Of a DNA stretch of 28,097 nt, positions 17,107-24,133 are shown piece by piece. Below the pieces are notes generated by a model. The model saw only the letters and a program-made list of their open reading frames with translations. It made no database searches and was not told where the DNA came from. How positions within the stretch are numbered: the first letter of the stretch is position 1; the number at the start of each line of letters is the position of its first letter. Source of the stretch: a virus; IMG/VR virus record IMGVR_UViG_3300010389_000096, positions 1 through 28,097 of that record; one strand, 5' to 3'. Position numbers and translations under genes: made by a program.

Positions 17107-17709
17107 CTAAATATCTTTATCCCTTAGTCTGTTATTGACCTCTCTTTCTAAATAGGAATGCTTTTCTGTCCATGTCTTGCCATGAACTTCGCCTTCGTGA
17201 TCGGCATCTGGATTTCCATCTAGATTCCAAAGAACTATGTGTATAAGCTCATGAACAAGTGCTGTTGAATAAAGCTTTAGTTCTTTTTTGTTTTTTTGAA
17301 TTTTTATCTTTTTGTCGTTGATTGTCTGATAGTAATAATCGTATATCCAAACATCTGTATCCTTTTTATTTTTTGTAATCCCGGTTGCCTTTGAGAATGT
17401 TTTTCCGCCAACTTTATATTCCATTCCTAAATCGATAGGTTCGCTTTTCCAATATATATTGACATTGTCAAGAACCTTTCGTACATCTCTTTTATCTATA
17501 ATTTCGTGCCATGCTCTTTCAAATTCGGCAAGAACAATAGCTACATCTTTGGGATCAAATAAGCCTTCAACACTTTCTTGTCTTGTGTTCCATCCAGGGA
17601 TGGACTCACCTGGCCTTTTATACTTTTTCCAAAGCAAATGGGCTAACGGCAGTCCTATTGCAGTTGAAAAGAAACCAGCAGTAAGACAAAGAATAAAAAA
17701 TATTTCCAT
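17107..17709 (-). CDS. Membrane-anchored HExxH metalloprotease-like protein
   Basis: Begins at ATG 17709, chosen because AAAGAGGTG lies just upstream and because a hydrophobic N-terminus then falls at residues 3-27 (IFFILCLTAGFFSTAIGLPL), a signal-anchor; a longer reading frame to 17790 would overlap the endonuclease gene. The 200-aa product contains L-V-H153-E154-L-I-H157, the zinc-protease HExxH motif, followed by a third-ligand candidate in PDADHEGEVHG (D168, D170, H171 or H176). No further recognisable domain. Such proteins can act on cell-surface or periplasmic proteins, or only resemble SprT/minimal gluzincin folds; the substrate is unknown. It sits between a homing endonuclease and the neck operon, outside the usual T4 order, so it may be a passenger of the island. 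Confidence 0.7.
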   Translation of the reverse strand: MEIFFILCLTAGFFSTAIGLPLAHLLWKKYKRPGESIPGWNTRQESVEGLFDPKDVAIVLAEFERAWHEIIDKRDVRKVLDNVNIYWKSEPIDLGMEYKVGGKTFSKATGITKNKKDTDVWIYDYYYQTINDKKIKIQKNKKELKLYSTALVHELIHIVLWNLDGNPDADHEGEVHGKTWTEKHSYLEREVNNRLRDKDI

Positions 17710-17716
17710 AACATAA

Positions 17717-17737
17717 CACCTCTTTACTATAAGTAGT
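17717..17737 (-). repeat. Leader repeat, copy 2 (HExxH gene)
   Basis: Second copy of the 21-base leader, differing from the one at 17083-17103 at two adjacent positions. It lies between the endonuclease stop (17739) and the HExxH start (17709). Confidence 0.7.
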
Positions 17738-17738
17738 G

Positions 17739-19166
17739 CTATGCTATGCTTAAAAGATATATTTTGGAACCACAACCATACACTGGCCAAACATTATTTT
17801 TTTCTGCCACTTGTCTTTCTGTAAGACCCGCAGAGGCTCTGTATTTAAAACGAAACTCTCTTGTATCACCATCGGTATACCAATAATCAACAGGGGTAGA
17901 GCCTACAAGTTTAAATTCTTTATTATATACCTCGCCTTCTCCAAATCTCATATCGGCATAGGTAAGAATGTTTTGAAAACCATTACTCTTTGCCCATTCT
18001 TTTGCCACTTTAAATAGTTTGGAGAAACCACCAGGAACAGAGGTATAAAGTCCAGTAGCAAATCTAGCTATTTCTATTGAGTTTTTATACTTTTTTTGAA
18101 TTGGCTTTTTCAAAGAAAGACAAGCTCGCAACCTATCACCATAAAACAGTCCAAAATAAGCACTTGCACGGTTATCACCTGAAATATGGCACTTTTCAAA
18201 AAACTCCCTTCCCTGTTCCTTTTCTACTTTTCTCACTTCGCATTTGCGAGCATATACGATTCCCATTGACATTCCTAAACGGTGAAGAATCATGGATTTT
18301 ACAATGTCCCTTTTATACTCCCATTCGTCGGAGAATATATGAAAAAGTTTTATTCCCTTTTCCCTACAGGAAATGGTTTTATCTAAATGTGTCCGCTTAT
18401 CAATACGCTCTCCACTGTGCCAATAAAGACCATTATACTCGATAGCAAAGTTTTTTTCTGGAAGGTATATGTCTAATTCTTTTGGTGCGATAATGCTTCT
18501 TGTGTTTTCCGCTATTTCCCCGTCATAAACATCACGTAGCCATTCAACCACTTCTTTTTCAGCTTTAGAAAAGCCAGAGCCAGAGCATTTAGGGCATCCA
18601 ATATATCCACTTAAATGATCATTCGGCCTTTGAAAGAAGAAATAATTATGTTCTTTACATAAAATTTTTATTTTATCTTTTGAGTGCGCATATTCTATTT
18701 CTGAATAATCATATCTGTCTTTAAACTTTTCTTGCGCTCTTTCTATGAATCGCTCATTTCCTAACAAACATTTTGTTTTTCTTGCTTCTGCTGCTTTTTC
18801 TATTATATGACGTGGCATATTTTTATAAAAATGGTTTTGTTCTCCTTTCATCTTTTCTGAATGAGAGCGAATTGAACTATTTGTTTCTTTTGTTAGTCCA
18901 CGTTTCCATCCTGGATCAAATGGCATATTTTCTTTAGACCACTCTGCCCTTCCTAGATTAGCGTGTTCTTTACAATAAGTTCTAAACTTATTTTCTCCTC
19001 TAATAAAAGAAGGGGCATTCTCGCAAGCCTTGCATTTAGGAGCGTTTCCATTATACTCTGTTAAAACAATATATTCTTGAACCGACATTTTATGTGCTGC
19101 TCCAACATGACCAGCCAAAGCTGCTGCGCTTTTAAGTTGTTTATCACAAATTTTACAAGTTGTCAT
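17739..19166 (-). CDS. Free-standing homing endonuclease, zinc finger + EDxHD nuclease + GNAT-like domain
   Basis: A 475-aa multi-domain mobile endonuclease. Residues 4-25 form a C2H2 finger (C4, C7, H20, H25), and C45/C48/C65/H68 a second metal site. Residues about 136-196 are a DNA-binding zinc module with C170, H173 and C191-PK-C194. The nuclease core follows: KELDIYLPEKNFAIEYNGLYW at 229-249 (E230, D232, E243), H250 and then LFHIFSDEWEY (D280, E281), matching the very-short-patch-repair-like EDxHD family to which phage homing enzymes such as I-Bth0305I belong. The C-terminal part (about 303-435) resembles an acetyltransferase fold and ends with YGCGSKIY, a usual feature of this architecture. 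It is preceded by GAGGACA and lies downstream of the displaced capsid 3' end. All key residues are intact, so it may still be active. Confidence 0.82.
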   Translation of the reverse strand: MTTCKICDKQLKSAAALAGHVGAAHKMSVQEYIVLTEYNGNAPKCKACENAPSFIRGENKFRTYCKEHANLGRAEWSKENMPFDPGWKRGLTKETNSSIRSHSEKMKGEQNHFYKNMPRHIIEKAAEARKTKCLLGNERFIERAQEKFKDRYDYSEIEYAHSKDKIKILCKEHNYFFFQRPNDHLSGYIGCPKCSGSGFSKAEKEVVEWLRDVYDGEIAENTRSIIAPKELDIYLPEKNFAIEYNGLYWHSGERIDKRTHLDKTISCREKGIKLFHIFSDEWEYKRDIVKSMILHRLGMSMGIVYARKCEVRKVEKEQGREFFEKCHISGDNRASAYFGLFYGDRLRACLSLKKPIQKKYKNSIEIARFATGLYTSVPGGFSKLFKVAKEWAKSNGFQNILTYADMRFGEGEVYNKEFKLVGSTPVDYWYTDGDTREFRFKYRASAGLTERQVAEKNNVWPVYGCGSKIYLLSIA

Positions 19167-19223
19167 TTTTTGTCCTCTACATCAGCATAGCACGTTATCA
19201 CTCCTTTGTAAATAGCACAAATA

Positions 19224-19253
19224 AAAAAAGCCCCCTTTCGAGGGGGCTTTTTA
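19224..19253. terminator. Bidirectional-looking terminator after displaced capsid 3' end
   Basis: 12-bp stem AAAAAGCCCCCT / AGGGGGCTTTTT around a TTCG loop (as read on the plus strand). With A and T runs on both sides it could act in either direction. It lies 18 bases after the displaced capsid stop, the same layout as at the intact capsid gene. Confidence 0.8.
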
Positions 19254-19270
19254 TTAGGAAAAACTCAAAA

Positions 19271-19297
19271 CTAGCCGAGTAGATCCTGTACGATAAC
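19271..19297 (-). pseudogene. Displaced copy of the capsid gene 3' end
   Basis: Minus-strand codons here read V-I-V-Q-D-L-L-G-stop. The intact capsid protein ends V-V-I-Q-D-L-L-G-stop. The five shared residues QDLLG use a different synonymous codon at every position, while both copies end TAGTTT and are followed at about 18-20 bases by a C-rich/G-rich terminator. I read this as the old capsid 3' end, cut off when the GIY-YIG gene arrived with its own version. Confidence 0.7.
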
Positions 19298-19312
19298 AAA
19301 AATAAGCTTAAT

Positions 19313-19888
19313 CTATTCTTTCCATGATTTTTTTTCTACTATTGCTTGTATAGTACTTCTAGCAACATTAAATTTTAGCGATAAACTTCTATATGTTTCT
19401 TCGCCTTGAGAGTATAATAATCTTATTATCCTCACTTTATTCCAATCTAATTTAGATCTAGGATGTTTATCTCCTTTGTTTTTTTCTCCCATTTTCTTTT
19501 TCAATTCTTCACTTCTATTGTGTGCTATTATTTTAAGTTTCTCTTTTGTTTGTTTAGAGTGAGTTTTACCATAAAATGGATTATTTTTTCCACTTTTATC
19601 TATTGGGTTTTTATCAAAATTATATCCTATATTTCTTTCGTAGCTTTTTGTTTCTTGTAAATAAAATATTTCTTTTTCTATTCTGTTTTGATCTGTAACT
19701 TGTTCAAGTATAGAAAATTCAAAATTTTTTTCTCCATATTTGTCCCAAGCTGCTTGTAAATATGAATTTTCATGTATTTTATTATTTAATTTACTACGAT
19801 GGTTATTCCATCTTTTTCGTACATTATTTGTACTTCCAATATAAAGTTTATTATTTATTTTATTACGTATTTGATAAATTGCTTGCAT
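19313..19888 (-). CDS. GIY-YIG homing endonuclease
   Basis: A 191-aa mobile endonuclease. The start at ATG 19888 is chosen because the GIY-YIG domain begins at once: A-I-Y-Q-I at 3-7 and L-Y-I-G-S-T at 15-20, then KRWNNHRSKLNN (R24, R28-type contacts) and a conserved E in KEIFYLQE. A NUMOD3-like motif NNPFYGKTHSKQTKEKL follows (about 110-126), and the C-terminus is a helix-turn-helix (YRSLSLKFNVARSTIQAIV). It is more AT- and Lys/Asn-rich than its neighbours. There is no clear SD; a TACTTATTTATATG sequence abuts the start. It lies between two copies of the capsid 3' end, evidence of insertion by homing. The flanks are too short for a group I intron, so it is a free-standing gene. Confidence 0.88.
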   Translation of the reverse strand: MQAIYQIRNKINNKLYIGSTNNVRKRWNNHRSKLNNKIHENSYLQAAWDKYGEKNFEFSILEQVTDQNRIEKEIFYLQETKSYERNIGYNFDKNPIDKSGKNNPFYGKTHSKQTKEKLKIIAHNRSEELKKKMGEKNKGDKHPRSKLDWNKVRIIRLLYSQGEETYRSLSLKFNVARSTIQAIVEKKSWKE

Positions 19889-19910
19889 ATAAATAAGTAT
19901 TTTAAAAAAC

Positions 19911-19938
19911 AAAAAAGCCCCTGTAAAGGGGCTTTTTT
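19911..19938. terminator. Terminator after the major capsid gene
   Basis: 12-bp stem AAAAAAGCCCCT / AGGGGCTTTTTT with a four-base loop, 20 bases after the capsid stop, followed on the minus strand by further T. The A and T arms would let it work in both directions. It would cap the abundant capsid transcript and isolate it from the endonuclease gene. Confidence 0.85.
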
Positions 19939-19957
19939 GACTAAATTAATTTTTAAA

Positions 19958-21676
19958 CTAACCTAGAAGGTCTTGGATCACCACTAAGCCGTACATGTCA
20001 GGACGAACCATCTTTTTTGCATATCTCGTCATTACACCCTTACGTGGCACAAAGTCCTCTACACCAAAGATGGTTTGAGTGACCTGTAGTGGGATATATG
20101 GAGCATAAACATATCCACTTTCGAGGAACTGAGAACCACGACGACCTACAAGGATAACATTGCGTGGGAAATAAGGATCTACATAGACATCCCATTTCTT
20201 GCTAACGCTACCAATATTTACAGCACCAGCCATACCAGCGTCATCATCTGGTGCAACTTTGGCACGGAAACCAGCGGTCATCTCAAGGACAGAAGCAACT
20301 TCTGGTCCGCAGACAAGGAAGTTAGCACCGCCACGTAGTGTCTTACGGTGAATCTGAGCAGAAACATCATTAACGGTCTCAAGCAAGGTCTCATACCACT
20401 CTGATACATTACCAGTGAAGTCGGCACCAAGTAGTGACTCATTTGCGCTTGTGCTGATAGCAAGACCAGTTGAGCGATCAAGGAATCGACCTGGACGACG
20501 TGACCAGTAGAAGGTAGCAGCAGTAGCACCCTTGATAAGATCTTCGAGAATTTCACGATCAAGCTCAAGAGCAATTTGCTCACTCATAATTGAAGTAAGT
20601 TCTACTTCTGCATCAAGATTGTGATAAGCATTTAGATCCTGACCAAGTTCTGGAGTCCACTTGACCTTGAGTTTCTTGGTCTTGGCAGTTACAGCAACGC
20701 TGTCGATCTTGACATCAATTTCTGGTAAATCACCCTGGTTCTCAAGAGCCCAATCAGTTGTACCCTTGACAGCACCAAGAGCATTTGCATTGGTGAGATC
20801 GTCATCCTGTGGCCATGAGAGAGTACGTGAACCAGCATTATCATCAAGAGCGGTTGAAGCAAGAGTATCTGAAGCAACAACAAGACGAACGTGTGTGAAC
20901 ACATCACCGGTTGCATCAGCACCGTTGCTATCACACTTGGCAGTTAAGCGACGAACAAGTGAACCACTTGGCAATGAAGCTGAGATGGCTACAAGGTCAG
21001 AACGATTTAGCTGATCAAGTGATGATACTGGAACAGTAAATAGGGCCACATTGGTTGTACCTGAAACAAGATCTGGGTCAAAACGACAAAGCTTGTCAAG
21101 GGTTGTGGTTACTGAACCAAGGGTTACAGAAAGGTTCGAACCAATGGTACCTGAAGCGATAAGGCTTAGGGTAGCACTATCGCTACCGGTAGCAGAAGTA
21201 TAACCGTTGTTCATATTATAGAATGATTTCTCTGCATTGTCACCGGTTAGGCTTACACCACCAGTGATCTGGCTACCAAGAACACCACCACCAAATAGTG
21301 AGTCTGGGTTGGCACCACCAAGTCCACCACGACCATCATCGCTGTACTGGAAGTCTAGGAAGAAGATGAGGCCGGATGGTAGACTCATTGGCTGTACTGA
21401 TACAAGATCATTGGCAATAAGTGAACCGAATACACGACGAACGATTGGGAATGCTACAGCAGCAAAACCTTCTACGTCGCCAGCAGCCATCGAAGAAGCC
21501 TCTTTTAGAAGCTGCTTGGCCTGGTTCTCTAAAAGAACTGACATACCATTTTTAGTAGTCTCGCTATCGAGACCTTCGAGAAGACCAGTGCCTTCCCATT
21601 TAGCACGTAGTGCTGCGCCTTCCTTAGAAAGATCGCGATCTACTACGCCCTCTGTTAATTTTTTTAATAAAGTCAT
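19958..21676 (-). CDS. Major capsid protein (gp23-like)
   Basis: HK97-fold shell subunit, 572 aa (T4 gp23 is 521). After a charged, removable N-terminal region comes FPIVRRVFGSLIANDLVSVQ and then PMSLPSGLIFFLDFQY, the T4-like capsid signature. A candidate prohead-protease site is L57-K58-E59/A60, matching the LxE/A rule and close to the E65/A66 cut in gp23. Later landmarks are WTPELGQDLNAYHNLDAEVE and MSEQIALELDREILEDLIKG, then FPRNVILVGRRGSQFLESGY and the C-terminus YGLVVIQDLLG. SD is AAGGAGAT and the base composition is less AT-rich than surrounding genes, as usual for highly expressed capsid genes. Its terminal codons differ synonymously from the displaced copy downstream, so the 3' end may have been exchanged. 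Confidence 0.93.
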   Translation of the reverse strand: MTLLKKLTEGVVDRDLSKEGAALRAKWEGTGLLEGLDSETTKNGMSVLLENQAKQLLKEASSMAAGDVEGFAAVAFPIVRRVFGSLIANDLVSVQPMSLPSGLIFFLDFQYSDDGRGGLGGANPDSLFGGGVLGSQITGGVSLTGDNAEKSFYNMNNGYTSATGSDSATLSLIASGTIGSNLSVTLGSVTTTLDKLCRFDPDLVSGTTNVALFTVPVSSLDQLNRSDLVAISASLPSGSLVRRLTAKCDSNGADATGDVFTHVRLVVASDTLASTALDDNAGSRTLSWPQDDDLTNANALGAVKGTTDWALENQGDLPEIDVKIDSVAVTAKTKKLKVKWTPELGQDLNAYHNLDAEVELTSIMSEQIALELDREILEDLIKGATAATFYWSRRPGRFLDRSTGLAISTSANESLLGADFTGNVSEWYETLLETVNDVSAQIHRKTLRGGANFLVCGPEVASVLEMTAGFRAKVAPDDDAGMAGAVNIGSVSKKWDVYVDPYFPRNVILVGRRGSQFLESGYVYAPYIPLQVTQTIFGVEDFVPRKGVMTRYAKKMVRPDMYGLVVIQDLLG

Positions 21677-21700
21677 CTTTATCTCCTTAAATGATTTTGA

Positions 21701-22813
21701 CTATTTCTTAATACCAGCAATTTTCTGCCATTTGCTATACAAAGGGTTTGAATTGCTGTTTTCCTTTTGACGAGGCTTTAAGGTTAGTCCGCCCTTTTTC
21801 TCTACTGCTTCACTCAGTGATTGTGGCCCTCTGCTATCAAAGGAGCCCACTGCGCTGCTAAGGGTTTCATATACCATTTTGGCTTCATCGACTGAACCAG
21901 CTTGGGAAATAGCTTCGACAATTTTATTTTTTTGTCGCTCATTCAAGGAGACGCTACCAAGAGTTTGGTTCTTGTAATGCAATTTAGCGTTTAATAGATT
22001 GGTTTCTTCTAAACGCTGTGAAACTTGTGTTAGGGTGTCTTTGAACTCCCTATTTTCTTCTAACAACCTATTATGTTGTTCTAAGAGCTTTGTGAGTTTT
22101 TCTGTTAGGAGCTTGTTCTCGTTAATTGTTTTCTTACGCTCAACTAATAGTTTAGAATTCTGGGTTGATAGGGACTTGTTCTCCTCCATCATTTCTTTAT
22201 TTTCTTCTTCTCTTCCGTCTTCGTTTTCTTCCCCAGACTTTGCTTCGCTTTCTTTTTTTTCTTCTAAGGTTTCTTCCTCTTCCATTACTTCTTCTTCACT
22301 TTCAGCAAGAATAGAAGCAATTAAGTCTTCGCTGATTTCAAAGTCTTCTTGTAAGGCTAATGGAGCTTCTTCTTCCTCTTCTGGAGGAGGGATTTCTTCT
22401 GGCATCTCTTCTGTACCGGTTTCCATTCCCATATCCATAGGCATCTCTTCTTCCGGTGTTGGGCCGGCATTAGCCCTTGCGGTATTTGCTATTGTTTTTT
22501 TTATGGTATCTTCTAAGTCAGCAAGAGAAATAGTGACAATTTCATCATCATCAGGGCAGGGACAAAGCTCTTCCCCTTCTGTATAGGAAGGAGGAGCATT
22601 TAAAGTATCTTCTGCTGCTGCTGCTGATAAATCACCGCCAAGTGGAGGCATAGCTCCTCCAGCCATAACATCTTCTTGTTCTAAAAGATTTTCTATTGCT
22701 GTCTTGACTTCAGGTGCATATTTTTCTAATACTGCCTGTTCTGCACTTTTTAGTGCGGCTTCACGCAAAGCTTCTGCGTCTATTATCGCTTCTTCAAGAA
22801 GTTTTGAATTCAT
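21701..22813 (-). CDS. Prohead scaffold/core protein (gp22-like)
   Basis: Internal scaffold on which the capsid forms, by position directly before the capsid gene as T4 22 precedes 23. The 370-aa protein is very acidic in the middle (Glu runs near 135-215) and then a long coiled coil (about 205-275: NKEMMEENKSLSTQNSKLL and similar). Many L-x-E triplets offer sites for the prohead protease. The C-terminus ends with LYSKWQKIAGIKK, closely similar to the end of the 659-aa protein upstream. The N-terminal half also has a PCPDDDE-like acidic segment. The leader carries CATACTATTTA 37-47 bases upstream and GGAG as SD. Confidence 0.8.
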   Translation of the reverse strand: MNSKLLEEAIIDAEALREAALKSAEQAVLEKYAPEVKTAIENLLEQEDVMAGGAMPPLGGDLSAAAAEDTLNAPPSYTEGEELCPCPDDDEIVTISLADLEDTIKKTIANTARANAGPTPEEEMPMDMGMETGTEEMPEEIPPPEEEEEAPLALQEDFEISEDLIASILAESEEEVMEEEETLEEKKESEAKSGEENEDGREEENKEMMEENKSLSTQNSKLLVERKKTINENKLLTEKLTKLLEQHNRLLEENREFKDTLTQVSQRLEETNLLNAKLHYKNQTLGSVSLNERQKNKIVEAISQAGSVDEAKMVYETLSSAVGSFDSRGPQSLSEAVEKKGGLTLKPRQKENSNSNPLYSKWQKIAGIKK

Positions 22814-22849
22814 TATGACTTTTCTCCGCTTATTTTGTTGTTATGAGAC

Positions 22850-22860
22850 TAAATAGTATG
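22850..22860 (-). promoter_or_regulatory. Candidate late promoter element upstream of scaffold
   Basis: Minus-strand CATACTATTTA, identical over eleven bases to the element upstream of the sheath gene. It lies in the 55-base gap between the bS21 gene and the scaffold gene, and would drive scaffold and capsid expression. Confidence 0.5.
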
Positions 22861-22868
22861 TAAAAATA

Positions 22869-23075
22869 CTAAACATCACTTGCTTCTCGCTCCTTTTGCA
22901 ACTTTTCCAATATTCTTTTACGTTTTCTGTTTTTTTCATGCTTTTTAACACTTGGTTTCGTATAATGCTTTCTTTCCCAGACCTCTTTTAGGATTTCACT
23001 TTTTTTCACTTTTCTTAAAAATCTCTTTATAAGTGCTTCCTGTGATTCACCTCTGCTTAGTTCTACTGTTATCAC
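22869..23075 (-). CDS. rpsU: Phage-encoded ribosomal protein bS21 homologue
   Basis: A 68-aa, very basic protein that matches bS21, the small-subunit protein next to the anti-Shine-Dalgarno end of 16S rRNA. Landmarks are I-T-V-E-L at 2-6, ESQEALIKRFLRKVKKSEIL at 10-29, then EVWERKHYTKPS at 31-42 and an Arg/Lys-rich C-terminal helix; these align with the RF-K/R-x-K-x-x-K-x-G/x-I-L and R-x-x-Y-x-K-P-S pattern of bacterial S21. Start GTG 23075 overlaps the previous stop in TAGTG, implying coupled translation. bS21 homologues are known in large phages and pelagiphages, where replacing host S21 might favour phage mRNA; that role is inference. Placement inside the prohead operon suggests late expression. 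Confidence 0.85.
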   Translation of the reverse strand: MITVELSRGESQEALIKRFLRKVKKSEILKEVWERKHYTKPSVKKHEKNRKRKRILEKLQKEREASDV

Positions 23076-23533
23076 TATGTATCTCTCTTTCTTTTTGCCA
23101 ATATACTGGCCTTATTGAAATCAAAAAGCCCACTTATGTCCACTCCTGCGTCTGTTGCAAGTATGCCTTTCATAGGATTGGCTTGATTTGTTGATGTTGA
23201 TTGTGGTTCATCTGGGATTGTTTCAGATATACCTTCGAATATATTCACTCCACCGTAGCTGGTTTTACCAATGGTATCCATTAGTTGCTTGCGTGTTTCG
23301 CTTAGTTTGGTTTTTTCGCTTTTTTGCAAAACCTCTGCATAACGAGAAGGGGCAGAGGTTTCTTCTTGTGGTTGCTCCACTTTTGTTTCTGTTATAAGTG
23401 GAGACATTCCTTTGACGACTTCACTTATAACTTGAGAAAGAAGGCCGCTTTCAAGCACAATTTCTCTTACGCTTTCTTCCATACACTCTTTTACGAGCGG
23501 CTTAATTAGATCTTTTAAATCTTGTCGTTTCAT
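23075..23533 (-). CDS. Hypothetical protein in the prohead operon, 152 aa
   Basis: Not recognised. The N-terminus is an amphipathic helix (KRQDLKDLIKPLVKECMEES and onward) reminiscent of the starts of other head proteins here, followed by a Pro/Ser/Thr-rich middle and a C-terminal GVDISGLFDFNKASILAKRK. It is joined to the protease gene by a TAATG overlap and to bS21 by TAGTG, so all three are probably translated together. Several L-x-E triplets could be cut by the prohead protease. A minor core or internal head protein is the most likely role, from context only. Confidence 0.75.
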   Translation of the reverse strand: MKRQDLKDLIKPLVKECMEESVREIVLESGLLSQVISEVVKGMSPLITETKVEQPQEETSAPSRYAEVLQKSEKTKLSETRKQLMDTIGKTSYGGVNIFEGISETIPDEPQSTSTNQANPMKGILATDAGVDISGLFDFNKASILAKRKRDT

Positions 23534-24132
23534 TACTCTCCCACTATCTCATTTAATAGTCTGTTTAATCGATCTGCTTTTGTTACTTGTAGTGGCTGTT
23601 TTGCTTCAGCCATATACATAAATGCTTTGTTGGTAGAAGGTTCTGCTACAAGATCAAAACAAACAAGCTGTAGATCGTCTTCTACCATAGTGATACCTTG
23701 TGTTTCACTAACACTTCCCATGGCACGAGAAGAGATACCAAGAGTGACGCCGCTATTGATTAGATCTTTTGCTATCTTGCCTGCTGGGGTATCAAGGATT
23801 TGAATTTTACCCATGACATCATCGCCGTTCCACCAAATGTCTTTTACCATGTGGGAAACATTTTTAAGGTTTATGACGCCATCTGAAGGGTGGTCTAGTT
23901 CTCCTAAAGCACGATTTTCGCCAATTAATTTTTTATAATTTTCAACTTCACGCTTTAGGATGTGACGAGGATATACTCGACCATTACCATTTTTAGCATC
24001 TGCTCGCTGCATGACACCTGTTAAGTACATCGCTCCGTTTTTAACTTGTAGTTTCTCTGCTTCGGTAAGGAAGTCTTGGCAGATCCCTCCTTCGCAGAGT
24101 TCATAGTATTCTCTTAACAGGTACTGCTTCAT
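23533..24132 (-). CDS. Prohead maturation protease (gp21-like)
   Basis: Serine protease that digests the scaffold and trims capsid proteins during head maturation. Family landmarks in the 199-aa sequence: NGNGRVYPRHILKREVENY at 48-66, G-E-L-D-H81-P-S (catalytic His), L-G-I-S134-S135-R (catalytic Ser in the G-x-S-x-R context), and F-D160-L-V-A-E-P-S. T4 gp21 is 212 aa, close in length. The start is ATG 24132, two bases from the upstream stop, and it shares one base with the next gene. Active-site residues are all present. It should act within the prohead on L/I-x-E sites, and remove itself by self-cleavage, as known for T4. Confidence 0.9.
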   Translation of the reverse strand: MKQYLLREYYELCEGGICQDFLTEAEKLQVKNGAMYLTGVMQRADAKNGNGRVYPRHILKREVENYKKLIGENRALGELDHPSDGVINLKNVSHMVKDIWWNGDDVMGKIQILDTPAGKIAKDLINSGVTLGISSRAMGSVSETQGITMVEDDLQLVCFDLVAEPSTNKAFMYMAEAKQPLQVTKADRLNRLLNEIVGE

Positions 24133-24133
24133 T

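Noticed and set aside
17710-17790. A longer start for the HExxH protein at 17790
   Set aside because: It would overlap the endonuclease gene and add 27 residues before a natural signal anchor; the SD AAAGAGGTG fits the start at 17709.
19298-19957. A group I intron in the capsid gene carrying the GIY-YIG ORF, with VIVQDLLG as exon 2
   Set aside because: The capsid gene already ends with its own stop and terminator, and only about 70 bases upstream and 15 bases downstream flank the ORF, too little for an intron core.
20278-20934. Two same-strand ORFs of 101 and 81 aa inside the capsid gene
   Set aside because: They are frame shadows of the capsid coding sequence, without their own SD and with compositions unlike real proteins.
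21999-22586. A 195-aa plus-strand ORF rich in Ser
   Set aside because: It is the antisense of the acidic coiled-coil scaffold gene; Glu codons read as Ser/Phe-rich frames on the opposite strand.
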